A DNA stretch of 47,460 nucleotides from assembly GCA_003242955.1 (NCBI GenBank), contig QJPH01000292.1, positions 1 to 47,460 of the forward strand, written 5' to 3'. The position numbers were made by a program, and so were the translations under genes. This document shows positions 1 through 6,727 of the stretch, in pieces. The DNA comes from Candidatus Methylumidiphilus alinenensis. GTDB taxonomy: Bacteria > Pseudomonadota > Gammaproteobacteria > Methylococcales > Methylococcaceae. Position 1 is the stretch's first letter; the number at the start of each line of letters is the position of its first letter. The notes under the pieces are model-generated. The model was given only the letters and a program-made list of their open reading frames with translations, was not told the origin of the DNA and made no database searches.

Positions 1-224
1 CCGCGTTAAGGGAAGCCCATAGGTGGATTATTATACGCGTTTAAATGATTGGTTGGCATACATTTCTGCAAAAGGTATGTGAAGCATAGAGAAATCTTGA
101 TATACAGCATTTTCATCTTAAAAATATACCTAAAACAGACATTTCGTTAAACCTTCAGGTCAACCGAATAACCTGTGCTATCATACCCACTACCAAGTAA
201 CTCTTTGATGTTGAAAATGCTGTA
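1..224 (-). mobile_element. IS630-type element, copy 1 (cut by window start)
   Basis: This is the reverse complement of the first 224 bases of the element at 37675-38128, with no length difference. The terminus TACAGCATTTTCA reads leftwards from 224, and its internal inverted partner lies at 103-115, giving a 122 bp terminal module. The remaining half of the element lies beyond position 1. TA at the terminus fits IS630/mariner-type target duplication. Confidence 0.75.
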
Positions 225-327
225 TGTAAAAGGAAATCTATCACAAGAAGATTTTGAAACATGGGAAAAACGATTTGTTTTAAAACAGTAACTGATGATA
301 CGCACCATACCATTGAATTTCAGCATT

Positions 328-406
328 GTAGCCCGGATGGAGCCGCTTGCGGCGTAATCCGGGAGAACCACCCGGATTGCGCCGCAAGCGGCTCCATCCG
401 GGCTAC
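328..406. repeat. palindromic intergenic repeat
   Basis: Two arms starting GTAGCCCGGATGGAGCCGC and its complement face each other across a short AT-containing centre. The whole stretch would fold as one long hairpin. Similar GTAGCCCGGATG repeats are widespread between genes of gammaproteobacteria. It may act downstream of the toxin gene, but there is no T-tract, so it is not called a terminator. Confidence 0.75.
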
Positions 407-514
407 GGCCTTCCCATTTGCGTAACATCAGACAGTAAGCTAATTTAGCTTCAAAGCTATAATTTCTAATCACTGTTAGAAAGTATGCTCTTACGCATTG
501 ACTAACGCAAACAA

Positions 515-844
515 TTAGCCTTTGTCGCGCTTTTCCTTGCAGTGCCATGCGCGGACGATGACGACTGTTTGCCGGTCAGTGATGTAGCGCAAGACATAGT
601 TGCCAGAGCCGAAAGGCAGGAACAACTCGCGGCGGTCTGTGCCGTCATTCATCGGTTGGCCTATTTCGGGAAAACTGGCAAGAAGCTTTGCGCCATCTTG
701 CAGAACCCGACCGGCGCGGGCAGCGGCTTTCGGGTTTTTGTCCTCAAGAAAAAGGCGCAACCGTTCCGTGTCTTCCAGTGCCTCAGGTAGCCAAACTATT
801 TGGGACACGGCAGTTCGTTTTCGCTTCCCCATAAGGCAAGCCAT
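515..844 (-). CDS. ParE/RelE-family toxin
   Basis: This 109-residue protein has the layout of ParE/RelE-type toxins of type II toxin-antitoxin modules. An N-terminal helix pair (LPEALEDTERLRLFLEDKNP) is followed by strands such as YVLRYITDRQTVVIVRAWH near the C-terminus. In this family ParE members poison gyrase while RelE members cleave mRNA; the sequence alone does not decide which applies here. The reading frame overlaps the end of the upstream antitoxin gene by about 49 bases, which points to translational coupling. A second ATG at 832 is an equally possible start. No ribosome binding site is clear for either, consistent with coupling. Confidence 0.8.
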   Translation of the reverse strand: MACLMGKRKRTAVSQIVWLPEALEDTERLRLFLEDKNPKAAARAGRVLQDGAKLLASFPEIGQPMNDGTDRRELFLPFGSGNYVLRYITDRQTVVIVRAWHCKEKRDKG

Positions 845-1071
845 GCGCTAACGGCTTCGTGCGGTATGGCGTGGCCTGTGAGCTTATAGCGTTGCCAACG
901 CTCCATATCCTCGCGCTTTTCCCGTTCGTAGGTTTCTTCCCGTTCCACATACTCTTCAATGGCCGCTTTCATAAGCCAATGGGGGGTGCGTTCCTTGGCT
1001 GTGCCTAAGGCTTTGAGGCGTGTGTGTAGCGTTTCGTCCAGCTTGATACCTGTGTTGATAGTTTTCGTCAT
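796..1071 (-). CDS. ribbon-helix-helix antitoxin of the ParE-like toxin
   Basis: This 91-residue protein has a ribbon-helix-helix (CopG/ParD-like) N-terminus: a strand INTGIKLDE followed by helices covering LHTRLKALGTAKERTPHW and the next twenty or so residues. A charged C-terminal tail would wrap the toxin. The start is placed at the ATG at 1071 (MTKTINTG) rather than an in-frame upstream ATG, because the longer version would run through the operator-like repeats at 1101-1126. The gene is first in a two-gene operon with the toxin, the usual antitoxin-first order. Such antitoxins repress their own promoter, which the repeats support. Confidence 0.8.
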   Translation of the reverse strand: MTKTINTGIKLDETLHTRLKALGTAKERTPHWLMKAAIEEYVEREETYEREKREDMERWQRYKLTGHAIPHEAVSAWLALWGSENELPCPK

Positions 1072-1100
1072 GGTTTCTGCCTGATGCATGGTTATTTTCC

Positions 1101-1126
1101 ATACAACTAAATTGTATTCATTACAA
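1101..1126 (-). promoter_or_regulatory. putative operator of the toxin-antitoxin operon
   Basis: Three alternating half-sites ATACAA, TTGTAT and TACAA are spaced about one helical turn apart (starts 1101, 1112, 1122), 30 bases upstream of the antitoxin start. The overlapping dyads suit cooperative binding by a ribbon-helix-helix antitoxin. This is inferred from pattern and position. Confidence 0.5.
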
Positions 1127-1282
1127 CCTATTAACACCAATTAATGTCATCCGTCAAGGTTTAAGTTTTGCAGCATCGTCAGCTAAACCGATATGTGCGC
1201 TCCTGCCAAACCTGCCGCCTACTTTGGTCCTGACGCGCACCGTAACCCGCCAAGCCGTCCCCTCAATTTGGCAAAGATAATA

Positions 1283-1391
1283 AGGGCGGGTTTGGAACCC
1301 GCCCCTACGCAGGTAGTTAATTCCAAATTATCAATGCATTAAAAACAGAAAACGGGATGTCGATTCGTAGGGGCGGGTTCCAAACCCGCCC
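1283..1391. repeat. inverted pair of a GC-rich palindromic repeat
   Basis: Two ~25 bp copies of a repeat with core GGGCGGGTTTGGAACCCGCCC (1283-1308) and its inverse (1368-1391) flank about 60 bp of AT-rich DNA just downstream of the patZ-like gene. A third copy lies at 47076-47103 after glyA. They would form strong hairpins at the 3' ends of genes. The rest of the 1141-1407 gap shows no gene. Confidence 0.7.
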
Positions 1392-1407
1392 GGTTCTGTT
1401 CACCACA

Positions 1408-3894
1408 CTACAAGGATTTCGTAACCACAACCACGCCCGGCTCGTCGGGTTTAGTCTTCTGGCTGAATCCCAATTTACGCATTAGATGCAGCATCTTTGT
1501 ATTATTTGCCAGCACTTCGCCTTCCAGGGTTTGGAATTTTTTTTCTTTGGCAGCATCAATGATGCAATACATCAAACGTGTGCCAAGCCCAAGGTTCTGC
1601 CATTCATCGGCGACGACCAAGGCGATTTCGCCACTTTCACCGTCGGGGTTGGTGAAATAACGGGCCACCCCTATCTCGATATTTTCATCACCTTTACTGA
1701 GTATGGCGATAAAAGCCAATTCCCGTGAATAATCAAGTTGGGTGAAACGCACTAACATTTCCCGGCTAAGTTCGCGAATGGACTCCATAAAGCGAAAATA
1801 CTTTGACTCCTGCGATAGCCTGCGAATAAAGGCTTGCTCCATTTGCGCATCTTCAGGGCGGATGGGGCGGATGGTGACTAAAGAGCCATCGTGCAGTTGA
1901 AATTCACAGGTCAGATGGCTTGGGTAAGGATGGATGGCCATGTGGTCGTAAGCCTTCCGGCCCGACGGCCAGCGGCTTACTTCAATGTGCGCGTCTATGG
2001 CGAATGCTCCATGTTCATCGACAGTCAGAGGATTGATGTGCATTTCTTTGATCTGGGGCAATTCGCAGACCATTTCAGAAACCCTCAACAACACATTGAC
2101 CACTGCGTCAATATTAGCTGCCGGTTTGTTGTTCCACTGCCCGAGCGTCTTTGCAACTTGGGTTTGCCCTATTTTATGACGGGCAATGAGTTCATTGATC
2201 GGGGGCAATGCGATGGAACGGTCATGGAGGATATCCCCCCCCCTGCCGCCGATGCCAAAGATGATGACCGGCCCGAATACAGGGTCGCTGACCACACTGA
2301 CCAAAAGCTCCCGCCCGTTGCGTTCTTCGGCAGCAAGCACTTCGTTGGGAGAGTTGGCAGTCATGGCTGGCAGCATCGGTATGTCAAAGGCCCGTAGCAA
2401 GGCGCGTGTCTCAAGGTTCGAAAGCCGTGTGCGCTTTTCGTCCAAAACTCCCTCAATGATTAAGCGAGCACCTTCGATATCAGGGGGCTCCAGATCCGCC
2501 AATGGCCCCGGCGCTTGCATCAGGAGCTCTTGGTTGCGGCGGAATTCCGCTAGAAAGCCGAAGCCCTCCAAAGCGCTTTCTGGATCGGAGAATGCCGGGA
2601 AATTGTTTTCGTCGAGGATTTTCCTGCCTTCGCGCACTTTGGATTCACCCAACCAACAACATAGGACGGGTTTGCGGAGTGGGTTTTTGGCATGGACCAT
2701 GGCTTTTGCAATATTCGTCGGTTGCGTCATGGTTTGTGGGGCCAGCATCACCAGCAGGCCATCGACATTTTGGTCTTGCAGGCAAGCTTCCACGGCTTCC
2801 TTGTATCGTTCGGGAGTGGCATCCCCTAGGATGTCCACGGGATTGTCATGAGACCAAGCTCCGGGGAGTAATGTGTTTAGCTTTTTCAGGGTTTCCGCGT
2901 CCAGCCCCGCCAATTCTATGCCACGTTCCAATGCCCGGTCAGTGGCTAATACTCCGGGGCCACCGGCGTTGGTAATGATGACTAAACGATTGCCTCTGAC
3001 CCGGTGTGGCTTGGAGAGCATTTGCGCCGCCGCGAACATTTGTTTGACCGTGTCGGCGCGCACTACACCGGCACGTTCAAGGGCAGCAGCAAAGACATCC
3101 TCCGAATCCAGTGGAAAACCGGCATCGGAACAAGCTAATCGTGATCCCTCGCTGTGCCGCCCGGCTTTTATGACAATGACTGTCTTTAAACGCGCCGCCG
3201 CCCGCAACCCACTCATAAAACGGCGAGCATCACGGATTCCTTCAACATACATCAGAATGCCTCGAGTTTCTGCATCTAAAGCCAGATAATCGAGAATATC
3301 GCCAAAGTCAACGTCGGTGGCAGCACCCACGGATATTACTGTGGAAAACCCTACCGAGTGGGCGCTAGCCCAATCTAAAATGGCCGTGCAAATCGCCCCG
3401 GATTGGGAAACCAAGGCTAAGGTGCCGCGATTGGCAATGTCATTGCCAAAGGTGGCATTCAGCCCTATGGAAGGCCGCATCAGGCCCAGGCAGTTCGGCC
3501 CGAGTATGCGCACCCCATAAAAAACTGCCTCCTCAAGCAGGGAATGTTTCTGTTGCTTGTCCGCACCACCCTCCAATTCACCGAACCCGTAGGACAATAC
3601 GATGGCTGCATAGACCCGATGCTCCCCGCATACGCGAATGATGTCTGCAACAGTGTCCGCCGGTGCTGCTATGACTGCTAGATCAATCTGTTTGTCCAGA
3701 CTATCGAGCGAAGCAAAACAGGGCTTGCCGCTTATTTCTTGGCATTTCGGGTTAATTGCATAAACCGGCCCGGCGAACCCACCGGCCAGCAGGTTGGCGT
3801 AGACACGGCCTCCCACCGTTGTGGGGTTTTCGTTTGCACCGAATACGGCAATTGATTGGGGTGCGAACAGCGGTTCCAAGTAGTGTCTACTCAT
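1408..3894 (-). CDS. PatZ-like acyl-CoA synthetase / GNAT acetyltransferase, internally deleted
   Basis: The 828-residue protein has the domain order of bacterial Pat/PatZ (YfiQ) proteins, which acetylate lysines of acetyl-CoA synthetase and other enzymes. An NDP-forming acyl-CoA synthetase-like CoA-binding domain (about residues 8-135, with FGANENPTTVGGRV) is followed by succinyl-CoA ligase-like regions, an ATP-grasp segment (about 470-650) and a C-terminal GNAT domain (about 670-828, acetyl-CoA loop near EWQNLGLGTRLM). The E. coli protein is 886 residues. Here the sequence passes directly from SPNEVLAAEE to RNGRELLVSV, where relatives have roughly 60 more residues holding the first ATP-grasp strands. 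The synthetase-like half is thus probably inactive while the GNAT half looks intact. There is no close operon partner; cpdA is divergent. Confidence 0.8.
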   Translation of the reverse strand: MSRHYLEPLFAPQSIAVFGANENPTTVGGRVYANLLAGGFAGPVYAINPKCQEISGKPCFASLDSLDKQIDLAVIAAPADTVADIIRVCGEHRVYAAIVLSYGFGELEGGADKQQKHSLLEEAVFYGVRILGPNCLGLMRPSIGLNATFGNDIANRGTLALVSQSGAICTAILDWASAHSVGFSTVISVGAATDVDFGDILDYLALDAETRGILMYVEGIRDARRFMSGLRAAARLKTVIVIKAGRHSEGSRLACSDAGFPLDSEDVFAAALERAGVVRADTVKQMFAAAQMLSKPHRVRGNRLVIITNAGGPGVLATDRALERGIELAGLDAETLKKLNTLLPGAWSHDNPVDILGDATPERYKEAVEACLQDQNVDGLLVMLAPQTMTQPTNIAKAMVHAKNPLRKPVLCCWLGESKVREGRKILDENNFPAFSDPESALEGFGFLAEFRRNQELLMQAPGPLADLEPPDIEGARLIIEGVLDEKRTRLSNLETRALLRAFDIPMLPAMTANSPNEVLAAEERNGRELLVSVVSDPVFGPVIIFGIGGRGGDILHDRSIALPPINELIARHKIGQTQVAKTLGQWNNKPAANIDAVVNVLLRVSEMVCELPQIKEMHINPLTVDEHGAFAIDAHIEVSRWPSGRKAYDHMAIHPYPSHLTCEFQLHDGSLVTIRPIRPEDAQMEQAFIRRLSQESKYFRFMESIRELSREMLVRFTQLDYSRELAFIAILSKGDENIEIGVARYFTNPDGESGEIALVVADEWQNLGLGTRLMYCIIDAAKEKKFQTLEGEVLANNTKMLHLMRKLGFSQKTKPDEPGVVVVTKSL

Positions 3895-4021
3895 GGTGTC
3901 CCATTCTCCGTGAAGGTTAAATATGCTTTCCGGCAGTCATTCAAATCAAAATAATTAGACATTAACCTAAATTTCGGTTATTTAAGTTTAACTTACTCAA
4001 GATTGCAAAGGATTGACCAAC

Positions 4022-4849
4022 ATGCGGCATGCCAGCGAATTGACCAAACCCATTCTTATCATACAAATCACCGATTTTCATCTGTTCGCTGATCCTATGC
4101 AAACTATGATGGGGATCAGCACCGAAAAAAGTTTTCTCGCCGTGCTGGAACATGCCTGGCGAAACCAAGATGGGGTTGCTTTGTTCCTATTGACAGGCGA
4201 CTTAGCCCAGGAGCCTTCCGTCACCACCTATCAACGCCTAGGGAATCATCTGAACGCACTCAGTGTGCCTTGCTATTGCCTACCCGGCAATCACGATGAT
4301 CCCGAATTGATCCGGCAAAGTTTGGCGAAAGGGAATATCCATTATGATTCTCAAGTTCTATTGGATGGATGGCAGATCATCTGCTTAGACAGTACAGTCC
4401 CACTCGACCCCAGTGGCTATCTGGCCCCAGGCCAAATGGACCTGCTCGAAGCCAAGCTTGCCGAACAGCCAAAACGCCATGCCTTGATTTGCCTCCACCA
4501 TTCGCCCCTCCCTACCGGAGCTAGATGGCTCGACACAATGAAGTTGTTTAACGACGAATCTTTTTTTAAGCTGGCTGGCCGTTATCCCCAAGCCAGGGGC
4601 GTGGTCTACGGGCACATCCACCAAGCCATGGATGTAACACACAACGGCCTGCGCTTGCTAGGATGCCCCTCGACGTGTTTTCAGTTCAAGCCAGACACTG
4701 ATGATTTCGCGCTGGACAGAGTGCCGCAAGGTTATCGATGTATAGAACTCCATCCCGACGGGAAAATTTCTACGAAAGTCGTGCGCATGGATTCCGTGCC
4801 GCATGGCTTGGAAATGGACTCCAACGGCTACAAAGACCATGGGGCCTGA
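4022..4849 (+). CDS. cpdA: 3',5'-cyclic-AMP phosphodiesterase
   Basis: This 275-residue cytoplasmic metallophosphoesterase of the CpdA/Icc family would hydrolyse cAMP to AMP. All dinuclear metal motifs are visible in order: D-x-H in ITDFHLF (D18, H20), LTGDLAQE, PGNHDD, a late LHHSPL histidine pair and YGHIH. Length matches the family. The start is set at the ATG at 4022 because AAAGGA lies 9 bases upstream; an in-frame TTG directly after that motif is too close to use it. The gene overlaps the DsrC/TusE-like gene by 11 bases, implying co-transcription. Confidence 0.9.
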   Translation: MRHASELTKPILIIQITDFHLFADPMQTMMGISTEKSFLAVLEHAWRNQDGVALFLLTGDLAQEPSVTTYQRLGNHLNALSVPCYCLPGNHDDPELIRQSLAKGNIHYDSQVLLDGWQIICLDSTVPLDPSGYLAPGQMDLLEAKLAEQPKRHALICLHHSPLPTGARWLDTMKLFNDESFFKLAGRYPQARGVVYGHIHQAMDVTHNGLRLLGCPSTCFQFKPDTDDFALDRVPQGYRCIELHPDGKISTKVVRMDSVPHGLEMDSNGYKDHGA

Positions 4850-5189
4850 AGTTTTGCCAACTTTGGAACTAAATGGCAGGTCTTTGGAACTGACCGATAG
4901 CGGCTTTTTGTCCGACACTTCGGACTGGGATGAAACCGTCGCCGAGGCATTGGCAATGCGCTCGCAGATTCGGCTAACCGCAGCCCATTGGGAGATTATC
5001 CGCTTCCTCCGCGACTATTATTGCAAATTCCAACATCTCCCCAATGCCCGGATGTTTGTCAAAGCGGTGCAAAAGCAGTTTGGCGAGGCGAAAGGCAATT
5101 CCCGCTATTTACACAAGCTCTTTCCCGAAAGCGCGGTTCGCTACGCCTGCTTGATTGCAGGACTGCCAAAACCGCCAGGGTGCTTATAG
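4839..5189 (+). CDS. DsrC/TusE-family sulfur-relay protein with both C-terminal cysteines
   Basis: The 116-residue protein belongs to the DsrC/TusE/DsvC family of sulfur carriers. The C-terminal arm reads ACLIAGLPKPPGCL: it has the penultimate cysteine shared by all members and a second cysteine 11 residues earlier. TusE, which serves tRNA 2-thiouridine synthesis, has only the first; DsrC, the partner of dissimilatory sulfite reductase, has both. The chemistry therefore looks DsrC-like, although no dsr or tusBCD genes are in the window. The start at 4839 gives the usual length and overlaps cpdA. Its 3' end overlaps the convergent gene at 5184 by six bases. Confidence 0.85.
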   Translation: MGPEVLPTLELNGRSLELTDSGFLSDTSDWDETVAEALAMRSQIRLTAAHWEIIRFLRDYYCKFQHLPNARMFVKAVQKQFGEAKGNSRYLHKLFPESAVRYACLIAGLPKPPGCL

Positions 5190-5783
5190 GATTGGTTTAC
5201 TTTCATTCTCAAAATCCTTTCTCAGTTCACCCAATTTTTTGTGATAAGCTTCCGCGTCGCCATAATCAACAAATCGATTATAGCGGCTGTGTGCAGCTTT
5301 GATCCGTTTCGCGTGTTTGATCGGACACCAATATTGCTCCGTCCGCGCTGCTATTTCCCGCGCATAGGCGAGTATCCCATTGCCGTAGGAACAATAAGCG
5401 CAGTGGACTTTTTCGATCAAATTCAGGTAGGCGAGGTTGGCGTGGTCGAAAACCAAGTAATCCTTCCTGTTGACTTTGGGTATTCCGTAGACGGGGAAAC
5501 AAACAAATTGGTAGAGGCTGACACTGGCATCAAGCAGCACCAACGGTGGGGCAATCCCGTAGATAAACGGCAGGGTGATTATTTTTAGAGGGCTTGAATC
5601 CAAGACATATTTCAGCAAGCCTTTCTTGAGTGCGCGATGGGCGGCGAGGATGTCGTTGGTGTATTCGATTTTGCCGTCGAGAATCCGCAGCCGCAATTCC
5701 TCGGCCCGATTTGCCAAGGCTATTTCAAGCTCCGCTTCCAATTCGCGGATTTTTTCGATCAGAACTTCTATTTGATTAGGCAT
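5184..5783 (-). CDS. conserved membrane-associated protein of unknown function
   Basis: This protein of about 199 residues has an N-terminal coiled coil (IEKIRELEAELEIALANRAE), a hydrophobic segment around residues 68-100 (IITLPFIYGIAPPLVLLDAS) and a cysteine-bearing C-terminal half with NLIEKVHCAYCSYGNGILAY and YWCPIKHAKR. I recognise the type as a conserved uncharacterised protein of proteobacteria; no function can be assigned. The CAYC pair and WCP could bind a metal, which is speculative. The start at 5783 is supported by AGGAGG eight bases upstream and replaces a longer frame. It stands alone, convergent with the DsrC-like gene. Confidence 0.75.
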   Translation of the reverse strand: MPNQIEVLIEKIRELEAELEIALANRAEELRLRILDGKIEYTNDILAAHRALKKGLLKYVLDSSPLKIITLPFIYGIAPPLVLLDASVSLYQFVCFPVYGIPKVNRKDYLVFDHANLAYLNLIEKVHCAYCSYGNGILAYAREIAARTEQYWCPIKHAKRIKAAHSRYNRFVDYGDAEAYHKKLGELRKDFENESKPIL

Positions 5784-5880
5784 GGGTAGCCTCCTTCTGT
5801 TTAAGGGGCTGTGTGATGCCCAAAAGGGCAATATTCCTCCTTATGAAGTTAAAAAGCCAGAGAAATCGGAACCCTTAATG

Positions 5881-5913
5881 GCTCCACCTTTGAAAAAAGG
5901 GGGGGTGATTTCC
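5881..5913. repeat. degenerate copy of the CCCCCTT-type palindromic repeat
   Basis: A stretch with CTCCACCTTTGAAAAAAGG followed by a G-run and GATTTCC resembles the repeat inserted in smc at 8475-8519. It sits in the short gap between zipA and the membrane protein gene. Assignment is by resemblance only. Confidence 0.45.
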
Positions 5914-5973
5914 TTAGTGTTTATTTCGGCAACGAAAACAATAGCGTATAGATGCCCCAAAGGAGAAGTGTAT

Positions 5974-6717
5974 TTAATATGCTTCCCGCAACCGCCCGCG
6001 CATCTGGTTAATTTTCTCCCTTGTCAACGGTTGGCGCTTTTCGTCCCACTCAACACCGCCCAAGTTCAACGCCAGTTCGTGGCAGGTGGCGACTAGATCG
6101 TCGAAAACTTCAAGCGGTTCATCCACTTGCGGTGGTTGGAAGAATAGCACTACGCCAGGACATTCGAAATTTTCCATGTCTTTGATGGGAAATGTGCCCG
6201 GCTCCACTAGACTGGCAACACTGAACAGCGGGACACGATATTCGCGGTCATAGCGATGGTAGATTCCCATGTCACCGTAAATCAAACGCAGATCGTCCAA
6301 GGAATCACGCAGTTGTAGTCCGTTGAAGAACCCACCTTTGGCAACGACGCTGATTTGTATAAGGAAGGGTGCGCCCAAAGGATCTGTTTGGGGCTGGTCT
6401 CTACGGACCGGTTCCGTCTGAACTGGTTCGGGTTGTTCCTCCATTAATTTCCGTTGGCTGCGATCCGAATTGTTAAAACTGATTGGGGGGTCTTTCCTTG
6501 CCAAAGAACCGCTATAGTACCCGGCCTTGGCGGGCTTGGACACGTCTTCGGGTGGCGGCGGTTCCCCATGCTCTTCCAACGCGTCGTATTCGCCGCGTTG
6601 GTTGATGAAATCCAACAGCTTTTTCTTATGGCGTCCCCAAACATAGACGCTTGCGATGACGAAAACGCCCGCTACGGCTAATAGCAAGCGGAGTGTTTCA
6701 CTATCCATTTGTTCCAT
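5974..6717 (-). CDS. zipA: cell division protein ZipA
   Basis: This 247-residue protein has the ZipA plan: a short periplasmic N-terminus, one membrane segment (about 10-27, LLLAVAGVFVIASVYVWG), a charged and proline-rich linker (PPPPEDVSKPAKAG onwards) and a C-terminal FtsZ-binding domain (about 120-245). That domain includes FLIQISVVAKGGFFNG and the conserved GVVLFFQPPQVDEPLEVFDDL. ZipA anchors FtsZ polymers to the inner membrane. It lies 10 bases downstream of smc on the same strand, the common smc-zipA order. The ligA gene that often follows is absent here. Confidence 0.93.
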   Translation of the reverse strand: MEQMDSETLRLLLAVAGVFVIASVYVWGRHKKKLLDFINQRGEYDALEEHGEPPPPEDVSKPAKAGYYSGSLARKDPPISFNNSDRSQRKLMEEQPEPVQTEPVRRDQPQTDPLGAPFLIQISVVAKGGFFNGLQLRDSLDDLRLIYGDMGIYHRYDREYRVPLFSVASLVEPGTFPIKDMENFECPGVVLFFQPPQVDEPLEVFDDLVATCHELALNLGGVEWDEKRQPLTREKINQMRGRLREAY

Positions 6718-6727
6718 TACATTACCT

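Noticed and set aside
147-548. 133-codon frame on the minus strand
   Set aside because: It consists of the element end and a palindromic repeat and has no recognisable protein features.
1891-3289. long open frames opposite the patZ-like gene
   Set aside because: They are antisense shadows of a clear gene, with no family features.
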